Source: Pelolinea submarina (GTDB lineage Bacteria; Chloroflexota; Anaerolineae; Anaerolineales; Anaerolineaceae). From it: a stretch of DNA of 64,000 nt. The stretch is taken from NCBI RefSeq assembly GCF_003966975.1, contig NZ_AP018437.1:3455888-3519887 (forward strand), read 5' to 3'. Below, piece by piece: positions 17,186 to 26,694 of this stretch. A model generated the notes under the pieces. That model saw only the letters and a program-made list of their open reading frames with translations. It did not search any database and was not told the origin of the DNA. Every line of letters starts with the position of its first letter. The first letter of the stretch is position 1. A program made the translations under genes and the position numbers.

Positions 17186-18574
17186 TTAAACCTCAACCAC
17201 TTCCAATCCCTGCATTTCTGCATAAATTTTAATTAGATCGCTCAAGTGCCCAAAAGCCAGCGCCTGGTGGTGGGGCGAGCCGGCTTTGCACCAGGCATTG
17301 CACCACTCCGTGATCGGCAGCGATTTCGGCTTGAACAACATTTGCGGCGCAGCCACCGGGCGCGGCTTTATTGCGATGGATTCACCTTCCGAAATAATCA
17401 AGCGCCATTTGCCCCGCACCGGAACCAACGATAAATTGGTGACCGGACCGGGCGCGTAAGCAAACTCGAGGCCGGCACCAAAACCTTTGACACCTTCATA
17501 GTATATACTGTGCTTGAGCGCGACGTCCGCGGGCTTGGCCGCCATGGCCGGGTTGCCGTGACCGTCATGGGAGAGAATGATAGCATCTCTTTTGTAATCC
17601 ACCACATAATTTTCCAGGAATGTAGCCTTGCCGGCAATAGCCTGCAGGATCAGCATGGCGGTAACGGTGGTGATGTCGGCTTCGGTGGAGCAGGGAATAC
17701 CCAGCTCGCACAGGCGCCCGGTTCCGTACGAAGGGATGATGCCCACGCGGGGATCCGTCATCCAAATCTGGTCGAAGGACGCCACTGCGTCAAAGTTTCC
17801 ATCCCGGGTCACTTTCTCAAGCGCCAGGGCCAGCCGGCAAGAATTCTCGAATTGTTCTTTGGCGATATCAATTTGGTAACGTCCAGATTCCTTATCCATC
17901 AGGGCTTGCACTTCCGCATCCGGAATTTCACCCATAGCCACAGCCACTTTTTCAGGTTCGACCGGCCAACAGACCGGGCCGACATCCTGGCGCAGGCTGA
18001 GCTGGTCGATCATCAGGTCGGTCATGCCCTCGAACGCGTGTCCGAAGACCGCGATGCGGGCTGTTTTGAGCCGATGAATTATACCGGCTGCGTTAATATA
18101 ATCCGCCAATTGCTGGTGTCCCTTGGGATCGTCCATCAGGGAGGTGACCATCCAGAATGGACGGCCAATGCGCAGCAGTGCGGAGGTCATTTCCGGCACG
18201 CCAGCCATGCCCGAGTTGACCATAATCAGGTCAAAATCAGCGTCCTCCGGCAGGAATTCAATTTGCTGGGTATTCCACACCACCACCGGAGCGGTCGTAT
18301 TGAGGAAACAACGGGTGGGAACAATGCCCTTGGTGTAGGCAATTTCAACGGCGACGATCAAATCCACACCGGCCGCGTTGAACATTTCCGCCGCCTTTTC
18401 CGCCTGATGCTCCTCCTCCACCAGCGGCGGGCAGACCGTTTCGGCATATTTACCGATAATTTCCGCGATACGGTCAGCCACCTTCTGAGCCATTGGCCGG
18501 ACGTGGGCAGTCTTGTTGTAATCGTCCTCCAACAAAGCCATAGCCAGGATGCCAACTTTCGGTTTATTCGACAT
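17186..18574 (-). CDS. L-fucose/L-arabinose isomerase-family protein
   Basis: A 462-residue member of the fucose/arabinose isomerase fold, which interconverts an aldose and a ketose through an Mn-bound enediol. The N-terminal KVGILAMALLEDDYNKTA region, the mid STEADITTVTAMLILQAI block (acidic metal ligand) and the later ILSHDGHGNPA block (His metal ligand) are recognisable. It is between the kinase and the DeoR gene, so it probably feeds a ketose to the FGGY kinase. The actual sugar is not deducible; arabinose, fucose and related pentoses or 6-deoxyhexoses are candidates. Confidence 0.85.
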   Translation of the reverse strand: MSNKPKVGILAMALLEDDYNKTAHVRPMAQKVADRIAEIIGKYAETVCPPLVEEEHQAEKAAEMFNAAGVDLIVAVEIAYTKGIVPTRCFLNTTAPVVVWNTQQIEFLPEDADFDLIMVNSGMAGVPEMTSALLRIGRPFWMVTSLMDDPKGHQQLADYINAAGIIHRLKTARIAVFGHAFEGMTDLMIDQLSLRQDVGPVCWPVEPEKVAVAMGEIPDAEVQALMDKESGRYQIDIAKEQFENSCRLALALEKVTRDGNFDAVASFDQIWMTDPRVGIIPSYGTGRLCELGIPCSTEADITTVTAMLILQAIAGKATFLENYVVDYKRDAIILSHDGHGNPAMAAKPADVALKHSIYYEGVKGFGAGLEFAYAPGPVTNLSLVPVRGKWRLIISEGESIAIKPRPVAAPQMLFKPKSLPITEWCNAWCKAGSPHHQALAFGHLSDLIKIYAEMQGLEVVEV

Positions 18575-18605
18575 ATCTTCTTCCTTTCTTAATAAATATT
18601 TCTGT

Positions 18606-20129
18606 TTATTTCTCTGTAAAGTAGTTCGCGTAATAATCGGATAATTCCCGGTCCAGCGCGCAGTAGCGCCGGTAGGCCGCCTCGTATACAGTCACATCTT
18701 TTCCGGGAGTAAATGTCTCTAAAGCCGCGCTCATCTTCCCGCAGCCTTCCGCGATCGAAGCGAACGCGCCGCAGGCCACACCGGCCAGGATGGCATCGCC
18801 GATCAAAGCGGTCTCTTCGTTCTGCAGGGTCTTGATCGGTTTGTTGCAAACGTCCGCCTTGATCTGATTCCACAGCCGGCTGCGCGACCCGCCGCCGGTC
18901 GATACGATCTCTCGTACGGAAATGCCGACCTTTTCAACGTATTCGATATTCCTGCGCAGCATGAAAGCTACGCCTTCCAGCAGCGCCCGCACAAAGTGGG
19001 CTCTGGTGTGGCTGAGTGTGAAGCCGGTGAAGGAACCGCGCGCGGCCGGATTGGTATCCGGGCTGAATGCGCCCATCAGGTGGGGCAGCATGACTAAGCC
19101 GTCCGAACCGGCCGCTATGGCAGCCGCCGGCTGAGTCATCAGGTCATAGCTGTCCAGTCCCTGGCTTTCCGCTTTTTCAATTTCCACCTGCCCGAATTGG
19201 TCGCGGAACCACTTGAAGGCCATGCCGGCAGTCGGGCAAACTGGCACCAACAGGTATTTACCCGGCACGCTGTGGAAATAGACCGGCATGCTGCGGTTCG
19301 CGTCCAGCAGCGGGTCATCCACAGTGACCTGGATGGCCAGGGCCGCGCCGGTTGTCTCCGAGACCACCCCGGGCTGGATATTGCCGGCCCCGATAGCGCC
19401 CACTGACTGGTCCATACCGCCGGTCACCACTTGGGTATGGGTCGAAAGGCCCAACTCAGCAGCTGCTTGCGAACATACCGTCCCTACAGCTGTTCCCGGG
19501 GCTACAATCTCGGGCAATTGGTCCGCGCGAATGCCCACCGCGGAAAGCATCTCTTCCCACCAGGCGTTGGCGGTGATGTCGAAGAACAGCGTCGTGCAGG
19601 CAACCGAACCGTCCGTAGCAAAGCGGCCGGTCAGCCGGTAGATCAGGTAGTCCTGGACCAACAGGAACTTGGCGGCCCGGGCGAAGACATCCGGCTCATT
19701 TTCCTTCAGCCAAAGCACCTTGCAGGCCGACCAGGTGGGGATGATCTCCGCCACGCCGGTGCGCTCGTAAACCGCGTTCTTGAAGCGCTCTGCCAGACGC
19801 TCGGCCTGGGAAACCGCCCGGTTATCCAGCCAAACCATGGCTGGATAGATCGGTTCGCCATCCTCGTTCAAGGTCAGGATGGTTTCCCCCTGGCTGGATA
19901 CAGCCAGAGCAGAAATCTTCGCGGGATCTTCCCCCACTCGCTCCAATAGGCTGTGGACAGTCTGCACACAGGCCTGCCAATAGCGTTTGGCGTCCACCTG
20001 CGCGCGTTCTGCCGAAGGCGTATCCAGTTGGTATTCCTGACGTTCGATACCCAGACAGCGACCGTCGCTTGCGAACAAGCCGGTTTTCAGTGAGGTCGTC
20101 CCGACGTCAATTCCCAGTAATAATTCCAT
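18606..20129 (-). CDS. FGGY-family ketose kinase (xylulokinase-like)
   Basis: A 507-residue FGGY kinase. The start MELLLGIDVGTTSLKTGLF begins 1 nt after the aldolase stop. The ATP-binding DVGTTSLK, the VVTGGMDQSVGAIGAG block and the C-terminal FGGY-like STGGGSRSRLWNQIKADV are visible. By position it phosphorylates the ketose made by the 17186 isomerase; the aldolase next door suggests a ketose 1-phosphate product, as in the fucose and rhamnose pathways. The frame extends upstream into the aldolase, but the chosen ATG fits the family N-terminus. Confidence 0.9.
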   Translation of the reverse strand: MELLLGIDVGTTSLKTGLFASDGRCLGIERQEYQLDTPSAERAQVDAKRYWQACVQTVHSLLERVGEDPAKISALAVSSQGETILTLNEDGEPIYPAMVWLDNRAVSQAERLAERFKNAVYERTGVAEIIPTWSACKVLWLKENEPDVFARAAKFLLVQDYLIYRLTGRFATDGSVACTTLFFDITANAWWEEMLSAVGIRADQLPEIVAPGTAVGTVCSQAAAELGLSTHTQVVTGGMDQSVGAIGAGNIQPGVVSETTGAALAIQVTVDDPLLDANRSMPVYFHSVPGKYLLVPVCPTAGMAFKWFRDQFGQVEIEKAESQGLDSYDLMTQPAAAIAAGSDGLVMLPHLMGAFSPDTNPAARGSFTGFTLSHTRAHFVRALLEGVAFMLRRNIEYVEKVGISVREIVSTGGGSRSRLWNQIKADVCNKPIKTLQNEETALIGDAILAGVACGAFASIAEGCGKMSAALETFTPGKDVTVYEAAYRRYCALDRELSDYYANYFTEK

Positions 20130-20130
20130 A

Positions 20131-20949
20131 TCACTCAAGTTTATATTTGCTCGCGACCTTATCCGGCGCCTGGAATTCCTTGACAACTTCCTGCAGCGCG
20201 TCCAGCAGTCGTTCGGGTTCCTTGGATTGAATGACATTGCGGCCGAACACAATACCGCGCGCGCCGGCTTCTATAGCTTTCGCCGCCAACGCCAGGGCAT
20301 CGCTTTCTTTGGGCAATTTCTTGGCGCCCAACGCCAACACCGGGACGGGTGTCGCGGCAATGACCTTGGAAAAGCCCGCGCCCGTGTAGAAGGTCTTAAC
20401 CATGTCCGCACCCAGTTCCGCGATGATGCGACAACCGATAAAGACTTCCTCTTGTAAATCTTCCGGTTGATAATCGTCTCCACCGGTGGGGTACACCTCG
20501 CCGATCAGCGGAATACCCAATTCGCGTTTTTGCGCAACGCAATCGGAAAACACTTCCACGTTCTGCGCATCCTCAGCCTCTTCAGGGTTCTTCAGGGTCA
20601 GGCTGCCGATCACGACATCCGCGCCCTGCATGACCGCGTCCGCTACGGTGGTCATGGGTACGCTGTAGGAATGCTTGTAATGCCACATAGCCGGATAGTT
20701 GGAGCCCCAATTCAGGCGGATGATGCAGGCCGGGGCGCCGCGTTTGGAAAAAACGCTCTGGCAGTGCGCCGGCATGCCCGGGGACATCAAGATCCCGTCC
20801 GCACCGGCCACGCGATCGATCACTGAAGGAAGGTCAATCATGCCCTCCAGCGGCCCGAAATACAAGCCGTGATCCACCGCCACAATAACCACGTTCTTCC
20901 CATCTGTAAAAAGTCGGTTCAATCGAATACTTTCACCTGTTGATGACAT
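20131..20949 (-). CDS. class I aldolase, DeoC/FbaB (DhnA-like) family
   Basis: A 272-residue beta/alpha-barrel aldolase related to class I fructose-bisphosphate aldolase FbaB and LsrF. The conserved VAVDHG (Asp26-His27) and GADMVKTFYTG contain the likely Schiff-base Lys185. AAAGGAG precedes the ATG at 20949. In this operon it would cleave a ketose phosphate to DHAP and an aldehyde; the neighbouring TIM-like protein could then handle DHAP or the second product. The substrate is not identified. Confidence 0.85.
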   Translation of the reverse strand: MSSTGESIRLNRLFTDGKNVVIVAVDHGLYFGPLEGMIDLPSVIDRVAGADGILMSPGMPAHCQSVFSKRGAPACIIRLNWGSNYPAMWHYKHSYSVPMTTVADAVMQGADVVIGSLTLKNPEEAEDAQNVEVFSDCVAQKRELGIPLIGEVYPTGGDDYQPEDLQEEVFIGCRIIAELGADMVKTFYTGAGFSKVIAATPVPVLALGAKKLPKESDALALAAKAIEAGARGIVFGRNVIQSKEPERLLDALQEVVKEFQAPDKVASKYKLE

Positions 20950-21033
20950 AAAAACTCCTTTCAAACTTCCGCATTTAAATTTGATGAATAATTTAATAAT
21001 TCCTGGCTAACTAATACGTTAAAATTTCAGTGT

Positions 21034-21069
21034 GGGGATGGAGTAGGTGAATCACCTACCCCATCCTCC
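21034..21069 (-). terminator. stem-loop after the ABC substrate-binding gene (no T-run)
   Basis: On the minus strand GGATGGGGTAGGT pairs with ACCTACTCCATCC across a 5-nt loop, just beyond the stop of the 21085 gene and before the aldolase. There is no clear T-run, so it is more likely an mRNA-stabilising or partial termination hairpin that lets the binding protein be made in excess. Confidence 0.6.
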
Positions 21070-21084
21070 CAAACATCGCACTAC

Positions 21085-22218
21085 TTACTGTGCAATCAAC
21101 TCCCAACCATCCGAAATAGCGGTACCCGCGGAATCCAAGGCAACGTAATCCTTCGGGAACGTGGCTGCTTCGTAGTCCTTTTCAGGCGGGAACTTGGCCA
21201 GCAGTTCATCGGGCAGGGTCACGCTGGTGCGGACCGGATGCACGAAGCCGTTCGCATACGCGATCTGGCCTTCATCCGAATATTCCAACTCGATCATCAG
21301 CTTGGCCGCATTGGCATGCGGCGCGCCGGCGGTAACGAATTGGATATACATACCGGCAACCGTGCCCTCGGAGGGGATCACAACCTGCAGGTTCATATCC
21401 GGGTTCTCTTCCTTGCTGCTGAGGCCGTCAAAGTCCCAGAATAAGGAGACGGGGCATTCACCCTTCTGAATGGCCGCGGTGGAGGGTTTCACACCGTTGA
21501 GGATGCCCTTTTCGATCATCTGCTGGAAGAAATCCAGGCCGGGTTGGACATTGGTTTCGTCTCCACCCATACCGTAAGCTGCTCCCAACACGACCATGTT
21601 GGCGGTCGAGGATGAGCGCGGGTCCTTCATGCAGACCTTGCCGACGTATTCGTCGTTCAACAGATCGGTCCAGGTGGTGGGAACGGTGGTGACCGCATCC
21701 GCATTCACGAGGAAGGCGATGGCGCCCCAATAGGCAGCCGACCAACGTCCGTCCGGATCCTTGGCATAATCGGGGATCTCATCCCAATAGGCATTCTTGT
21801 AAGCCTGGGAAAGGCCCTCATCCTCAACGATCTTAGCGAAGTTCAAGCCGAGGTCGGTGATGTCGGCAACCGGAGCGGTGGCTTCGGCTTCCAGGGCTGC
21901 GATGATCTCACCGGAACCCATGTCGGTGTCTTCCGTAGGAATTCCGTACATGTCATTCAACAGTGTTTTCATTCCGCCGTAGTTGACCCAACTGTCCGGC
22001 AGGCCGTAGGAAACCAGTTTGCCTTCGCCCTGCGCGGCCGCGATCAAGGCTGCCATCGGGTCTTCCGCCGGAGCGGCTTCTTCTGCAGCAGCTGGTTCTT
22101 CCGCAGCAGGTTCTTCAGCGGCAGGTTCCGCCGCAGCCGGTGCCGAGGTGGCACATGCCGACAACCCCAATGAAACCACAACCAAAAGGCCTAACAAAAT
22201 CTTTAGATATTTAGACAT
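21085..22218 (-). CDS. ABC transporter substrate-binding lipoprotein (spermidine/iron type)
   Basis: A 377-residue secreted lipoprotein. The signal peptide ends in LGLSAC (lipobox, Cys about 22), followed by a long Ala/Glu-rich linker to about residue 55, then a type-2 periplasmic-binding fold like PotD or iron and thiamine binders. AAGGAGAAAGGAA precedes the ATG. With the two permeases and ATPase upstream it forms a spermidine/iron-class importer, an unusual class to find fused into a sugar-catabolic operon. Ligand unknown. Confidence 0.9.
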   Translation of the reverse strand: MSKYLKILLGLLVVVSLGLSACATSAPAAAEPAAEEPAAEEPAAAEEAAPAEDPMAALIAAAQGEGKLVSYGLPDSWVNYGGMKTLLNDMYGIPTEDTDMGSGEIIAALEAEATAPVADITDLGLNFAKIVEDEGLSQAYKNAYWDEIPDYAKDPDGRWSAAYWGAIAFLVNADAVTTVPTTWTDLLNDEYVGKVCMKDPRSSSTANMVVLGAAYGMGGDETNVQPGLDFFQQMIEKGILNGVKPSTAAIQKGECPVSLFWDFDGLSSKEENPDMNLQVVIPSEGTVAGMYIQFVTAGAPHANAAKLMIELEYSDEGQIAYANGFVHPVRTSVTLPDELLAKFPPEKDYEAATFPKDYVALDSAGTAISDGWELIAQ

Positions 22219-22364
22219 TTCCTTTCTCCTTCATATTTATTCTTTTTCTAATGATCCTTCCCATTACAAGTCTTTTCCTCAGCGCACCTCCTTAACCAAT
22301 ATCGATTATTCTCTGGCCCAATTCGTCAGCTCCAATTTCCAGTAAAGGCCATTTATTTTTTTTT

Positions 22365-23831
22365 TCATCCGTAAATACACACCTCTTGGGCGCCCGCCCG
22401 AACGTCGATAACATACGGGACGTCTCCTAAAACCCAACCGGGTTCACCGGATAATTGTCCTTTTTGCTTCAATTCCAACTTACCGGCCGTGATTTTCTTC
22501 GGTTTGAAAGTCATGCGCAAGCGCTGCGTACCCTGTGCATCGGCTGTGCGATAACAGACCTCGTTAGGCCGGTAATCGATGTGCCGCACAATCGAAGTGG
22601 AGCGCAGCAGGTGGTCTTCATTTGCCGGCGCATATTCCGGCATGGCGGCCATGCCGTCGATAAAATGCGGCACGTAATCGAAATAACCGTCAGTAAACCA
22701 GCATTGGTTGTAATAATCCGGCCGGTCCACACCCACCGTTACCAAACCATCCTCATTCGCCATGTAACTGGCCCAGTTGAACGAACCGCTGGCCCATTCG
22801 CTGAAAGCGGAATCGCCAGTGGCTTCAGCATACAAAGCGCACAGGCCGGCGAAACGGGCTGTATGGCTGCCCATCCAGAAATTGCAGAATTTCTGCTCGT
22901 GGATCGGGATGCTGGAGAAGAAGGGCTGGCTGCCCAGGGTCTCTTTCACCCATAAGATCAACGCTTTGACCGAAGCCTGCCAATCCGGCACCGCTTCCCG
23001 ATGCTCCAGAATGTAACGGGCCGTCTCCAGGGGAGAAAGCTGGTCGCGGTTCTCATTATTCGGATCCAGGCGGATATCCTCAAAGTAACCCTTCCATAGG
23101 TTATTGGTGAGCGGGTACCGGCAGATCCAATCCCACACGCGGTCGCGGCCCTCCTGATAGCGGGTTTGCCCCAACGTGATCAGGCTGTCGAACAGCCGCA
23201 CCACGGCGATCATGTGAGCGGTGTATTCCTCGATCACCTTGCCGTCGCGCACGTCCACGCGGAACGGCAGCGGGGAATGTTCGGCGTCCCCGGGGCGCAT
23301 TTTTTCCAGCAGGACCCGCGCGCAGTGTTCACCCATGCGCAAATAGCGTTCGTCCTGTGTGAGCTGGTAGAAATCCAGATAGGCGCGGCCGACCTGGCCG
23401 ATCTTGTCCGGTTCGGTGGCATATTCGCCGTCCGCCCGTGCGCCATAATAAACGCCGGTGCCCGGATGCGCGGAGGCATAAGGCACCCCGCCCCAGGCAA
23501 AATCTTGCGGAGTGCGGCTCTGCCACAACCTGTCCAGCATCTCGCCCACAATTTGGATGTGCGCTTCATCGCCCGAGTAGGGGTAGTATTTCAGCAGCGT
23601 GGTAACAGCCCAGGCAAATTTGCCGGCCGGATTATCCGGCCAGTCAGCCGGCCGCAGCGGGTCGGTCCAGAAGCAGGAATACTGCAAATACCAGGGCAGC
23701 CCATTGGCGGGGTCTACCGGACATTTTTTAATGAAATTCATGGCAATATCTACAATGCTCCCATAATCGGTCCAGGCTTGCAGCTTTTCCGCTTGATCAA
23801 GAACGATCTCGTGAGCATTGATGAAGATCAT
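22365..23831 (-). CDS. uncharacterised protein, probable (alpha/alpha)6-barrel sugar-active enzyme
   Basis: A 488-residue protein with no signal peptide. Repeated aromatic-rich helices with motifs such as WYLQYSCFWTDP, GEHCARVLLEKM and RFAGLCALYAEATGDSAF suggest a six-hairpin glycosidase or epimerase-like toroid, followed from about residue 420 by a small beta-rich C-terminal domain. The family is not one I can name. It overlaps the ATPase gene stop by 4 nt and precedes the binding protein, so it is translationally coupled to the transporter and probably acts on the imported compound in the cytoplasm. Confidence 0.6.
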   Translation of the reverse strand: MIFINAHEIVLDQAEKLQAWTDYGSIVDIAMNFIKKCPVDPANGLPWYLQYSCFWTDPLRPADWPDNPAGKFAWAVTTLLKYYPYSGDEAHIQIVGEMLDRLWQSRTPQDFAWGGVPYASAHPGTGVYYGARADGEYATEPDKIGQVGRAYLDFYQLTQDERYLRMGEHCARVLLEKMRPGDAEHSPLPFRVDVRDGKVIEEYTAHMIAVVRLFDSLITLGQTRYQEGRDRVWDWICRYPLTNNLWKGYFEDIRLDPNNENRDQLSPLETARYILEHREAVPDWQASVKALILWVKETLGSQPFFSSIPIHEQKFCNFWMGSHTARFAGLCALYAEATGDSAFSEWASGSFNWASYMANEDGLVTVGVDRPDYYNQCWFTDGYFDYVPHFIDGMAAMPEYAPANEDHLLRSTSIVRHIDYRPNEVCYRTADAQGTQRLRMTFKPKKITAGKLELKQKGQLSGEPGWVLGDVPYVIDVRAGAQEVCIYG

Positions 23832-24892
23832 TTATCAACCGCCATCACTTTGCAGGCATTTGATCCAAACAACAGCCAAACTTTCTGGTTCAGCCCAATG
23901 GGTTCAGTTTCTGACACATTGATATCGGCCACGATGCGCTGGTTATTGGCGTTGACCCCCAGGCGGGTCACCGCGCCGTGGAAGGTGATGGTCTCCACCA
24001 CACCCGAAACAATGTTGCAGCCGCTGCGTTCCGGTTTTTGCGTGGTGACCTGGATGTATTCGGGACGCACCAGCACCACCACCTGCTGGCCGGCTGCGCA
24101 GCCTTCCAGATTCTCGACTTCCAAACTCAATTCGTCCACGAGCACGTGCTGTTTGTCCTGCACCTTGCCGAAGAATTGGTTGGCAGTGCCGATGAAGGTG
24201 GCCACAAAACGGGTCTGCGGAGCGCGATAGATTTCCTCGGGCGTGCCGACCTGCTGGATGACACCGCCTTCCATGACCACAACCTTGTCCGAAATGGACA
24301 GGGCTTCTTCCTGGTCATGGGTCACGTAAACGGTGGTGATGGCCAGTTCGGATTGAATGCGCCGGATCTCGCCGCGCAGCACAACGCGCACCTCAGCATC
24401 CAACGCTGAAAGGGGCTCGTCCAGCAGGAGCACACGCGGCTGCACCGCCAGGGCACGCGCCAGTGCGATGCGCTGCTGCTGCCCGCCGGAAAGCTGGTGG
24501 GGGTAACGTTTGGCAGTCTCGGAAAGGCGCACCATTTCCAGAACTTCATCGATCCTTTTATCCATCTGGTCTTTGGGCGTATTCTTCATCTTTAAACCAA
24601 ACGCAACATTTTGGCGCACGGTCATATTGGGGAACAAGGCATACGCCTGGAAAACCATACCGATATCGCGCTTGTTGGGAACAACCTGAGTGATATCTTC
24701 GCTATCCAGTTCGATGGTCCCGCCGTCGGGCGTCTCAAAACCGGCGATCATGCGCAATGTGGTCGTCTTTCCGCAGCCGGACGGGCCAAGGAATGAAACC
24801 AGGGTACCCTTATCGATATCCAGCGTGAAATCCCTCACGGCAGTGACATTCGCGAAGGTTTTGAAGACGTTCCTGAGTTCCAGATATGACAT
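23828..24892 (-). CDS. ABC transporter ATP-binding protein (PotA-like)
   Basis: A 354-residue ATPase of the spermidine/iron/maltose class. Walker A GPSGCGKTTTLR, Q-loop MVFQAYALFPNM, signature LSGGQQQRIALARAL, Walker B VLLLDEPLSALD and the H-loop THDQEEAL are all present, followed by a TOBE domain (about 280-350) with QVTTQKPERSGCNIV. TAGGAGAATAACA precedes the ATG at 24892. It energises the permeases at 24909 and 25784. Confidence 0.95.
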   Translation of the reverse strand: MSYLELRNVFKTFANVTAVRDFTLDIDKGTLVSFLGPSGCGKTTTLRMIAGFETPDGGTIELDSEDITQVVPNKRDIGMVFQAYALFPNMTVRQNVAFGLKMKNTPKDQMDKRIDEVLEMVRLSETAKRYPHQLSGGQQQRIALARALAVQPRVLLLDEPLSALDAEVRVVLRGEIRRIQSELAITTVYVTHDQEEALSISDKVVVMEGGVIQQVGTPEEIYRAPQTRFVATFIGTANQFFGKVQDKQHVLVDELSLEVENLEGCAAGQQVVVLVRPEYIQVTTQKPERSGCNIVSGVVETITFHGAVTRLGVNANNQRIVADINVSETEPIGLNQKVWLLFGSNACKVMAVDK

Positions 24893-24908
24893 TGTTATTC
24901 TCCTATAC

Positions 24909-25748
24909 CTAATGGGATCGCACAGCTTCAGCCGAGGCACCCTGGCTTTTCTTGCCCACCCAAAGAATTAGTATTGAAACCAGCCATGCGATGGTGAAGG
25001 AAATCACCGAGAACGCTGCTGCAATGTTGCCATTGATGCGGGTGTATTCCACCAGCAATAAGGGAAAAGTCTTGAACCTGGCACCCAGGATCAACTTGGT
25101 CAGCGTGAATTCCGCGAAGACAGTCGCGAAAACCAGCAGGCTGCCGCTGATGATGCCCGCGAAGATGTTCGGGATGATTACCTTCAATAAGACCTGGCCG
25201 GTGGTCGCACCCAGGCTCTGCCCGGCTTCCGTCAATGTTTGGGCGTCGATGGCATTCAGCGCGTTGGATATGGGCCGGTACATGAAAGGCATGGAATAGA
25301 TGAACACCGCGCCAATCAGCAGAACCGGCGAATGGCCCAGCGGCGTGGGGTTGTAAACCTGCACCAATGCCAGCGCCAACACCACGGTTGGGATGCCGAA
25401 CGGCAAAATCATCAGCATATCCAAAATTGGTTTGGCCTGCGGCAGACGAACGTGCACCCAGTAAGTGGTGGGGACGATCAAAACCAGGCTGACGAAAATG
25501 GTGGAAACCGACAAAATGATCGAGTTACGCAAAGACGACAGGAAATATGATGCTTCGAAGGTCTTCCCATAGAATTCCAGCGTATATCCTTCGGGCAGGA
25601 TTGTCCTGTCCCAGCGAGTCGCAACGGAAAACAGATAAGTGGATATGATCGGAATAAACATGTAGAAAAGGAATCCGGCAATCAGGATGATTTGCCACGC
25701 ACCCGGACGTACTTTTTCTTTCTTCTTTACAATTTGCGTTTTTCCCAT
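24909..25748 (-). CDS. ABC transporter permease (PotC-like)
   Basis: A 279-residue inner-membrane permease with six hydrophobic segments. The EAA loop reads EAGQSLGATTGQVLLKVIIPNIFAG (about residues 180-205), which docks onto the ATPase. The basic N-terminus KKKEKVRPG faces the cytoplasm. It is the second of the paired permeases in the operon, 17 nt before the ATPase gene. Confidence 0.93.
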   Translation of the reverse strand: MGKTQIVKKKEKVRPGAWQIILIAGFLFYMFIPIISTYLFSVATRWDRTILPEGYTLEFYGKTFEASYFLSSLRNSIILSVSTIFVSLVLIVPTTYWVHVRLPQAKPILDMLMILPFGIPTVVLALALVQVYNPTPLGHSPVLLIGAVFIYSMPFMYRPISNALNAIDAQTLTEAGQSLGATTGQVLLKVIIPNIFAGIISGSLLVFATVFAEFTLTKLILGARFKTFPLLLVEYTRINGNIAAAFSVISFTIAWLVSILILWVGKKSQGASAEAVRSH

Positions 25749-25783
25749 CCTTAAATCCTTTTCTTGTCTTTAAAGAAACGTGA

Positions 25784-26653
25784 TTATTTAGACCAACGCC
25801 GCACACGCGTTGTGGAGATTTGATAAATGGCAATGCTCAGACCCATGATAAGCAGCGAGATGATAGCCATGACCATACCGATACCGGGATCATGCCGAAC
25901 CTCACCCGCAATCATGTAGCCGATCTGCAGTGTGACCAATGAGAGCTGCGATTCGACCAGGGTATAGGCGGTGGCATAAGCGCCAAAGGCATTGGCGAAC
26001 AAAAGCGTCAGGCCGGCAATCAGCGAGGGGGCCAGCACCGGAATGCCGATGTGCCACCAAAACTGGAGCGTGTTGGCGCCCAGGCTCTCCGCCGATTCCT
26101 GCCATTGTTTTTTGATGCCCACAAATGCCGGAATGATGATCAGCACCATCAAGGGCAGCTGGAAATAGACGTAAGCCAGCACCAGGCCGGAAAAAGAGTA
26201 GATGCTAAAGTCAGGGTATAGCTGATAATTGAAATATTTAATCAGGAATTGCGTGATGACGCCGTTCATTCCCAAGATAATCACAAAGGCAAAAGCCAGC
26301 GGCGCGCCGGAGAAATTGGTGGTGACGTCCGATAAAGAGATTAGCGCGTTGCGGAAACGCTCCGAAGGCAGGCGGTAAATGGCGTAGCCAATCAAAGTAC
26401 CGAATATGACCCCGATCACCGCGGTCAATCCGGAGATCTTGACGCTGTTGAGGAAGGAATTGATGTAGATTGCCTTCCCCATGGCCGCGTAGTGATTCAA
26501 CGTGAAGCCCTTGGTGGCCTTATCGATAAAACTGCCCCGGAAGAGGAAAATGATGGGGACAAACTCGAACGCGAAGCAGAAAAGCAAAAAAGGCACAAAG
26601 CCCAGCCAATTTTTCGCCCCCGCTAATCTTTGGTTTTTTGATTTTTTATCCAT
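25784..26653 (-). CDS. ABC transporter permease (PotB-like), first gene of the sugar operon
   Basis: A 289-residue permease with six hydrophobic segments and an EAA loop ESAESLGANTLQFWWHIGIPVLAPS. I start at the ATG at 26653 (MDKKSKNQRL). Upstream in frame is a TTG at 26692, which is actually the first base of the perfect -35 box of the promoter. The ATG is only 10 nt after the -10, with no ribosome binding site, so translation of a near-leaderless mRNA is predicted. Confidence 0.9.
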   Translation of the reverse strand: MDKKSKNQRLAGAKNWLGFVPFLLFCFAFEFVPIIFLFRGSFIDKATKGFTLNHYAAMGKAIYINSFLNSVKISGLTAVIGVIFGTLIGYAIYRLPSERFRNALISLSDVTTNFSGAPLAFAFVIILGMNGVITQFLIKYFNYQLYPDFSIYSFSGLVLAYVYFQLPLMVLIIIPAFVGIKKQWQESAESLGANTLQFWWHIGIPVLAPSLIAGLTLLFANAFGAYATAYTLVESQLSLVTLQIGYMIAGEVRHDPGIGMVMAIISLLIMGLSIAIYQISTTRVRRWSK

Positions 26654-26663
26654 GTTAATTGTG

Positions 26664-26692
26664 ATTATAGGGATTAAAGTTTCGTTTGTCAA
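26664..26692 (-). promoter_or_regulatory. consensus sigma-70 promoter of the sugar/ABC operon
   Basis: On the minus strand TTGACA (26692-26687) and TATAAT (26669-26664) are separated by exactly 17 nt. Transcription should start about 26657, only about 4 nt before the ATG at 26653. An 11-bp inverted-repeat half-site lies immediately upstream of the -35. Confidence 0.9.
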
Positions 26693-26694
26693 TA

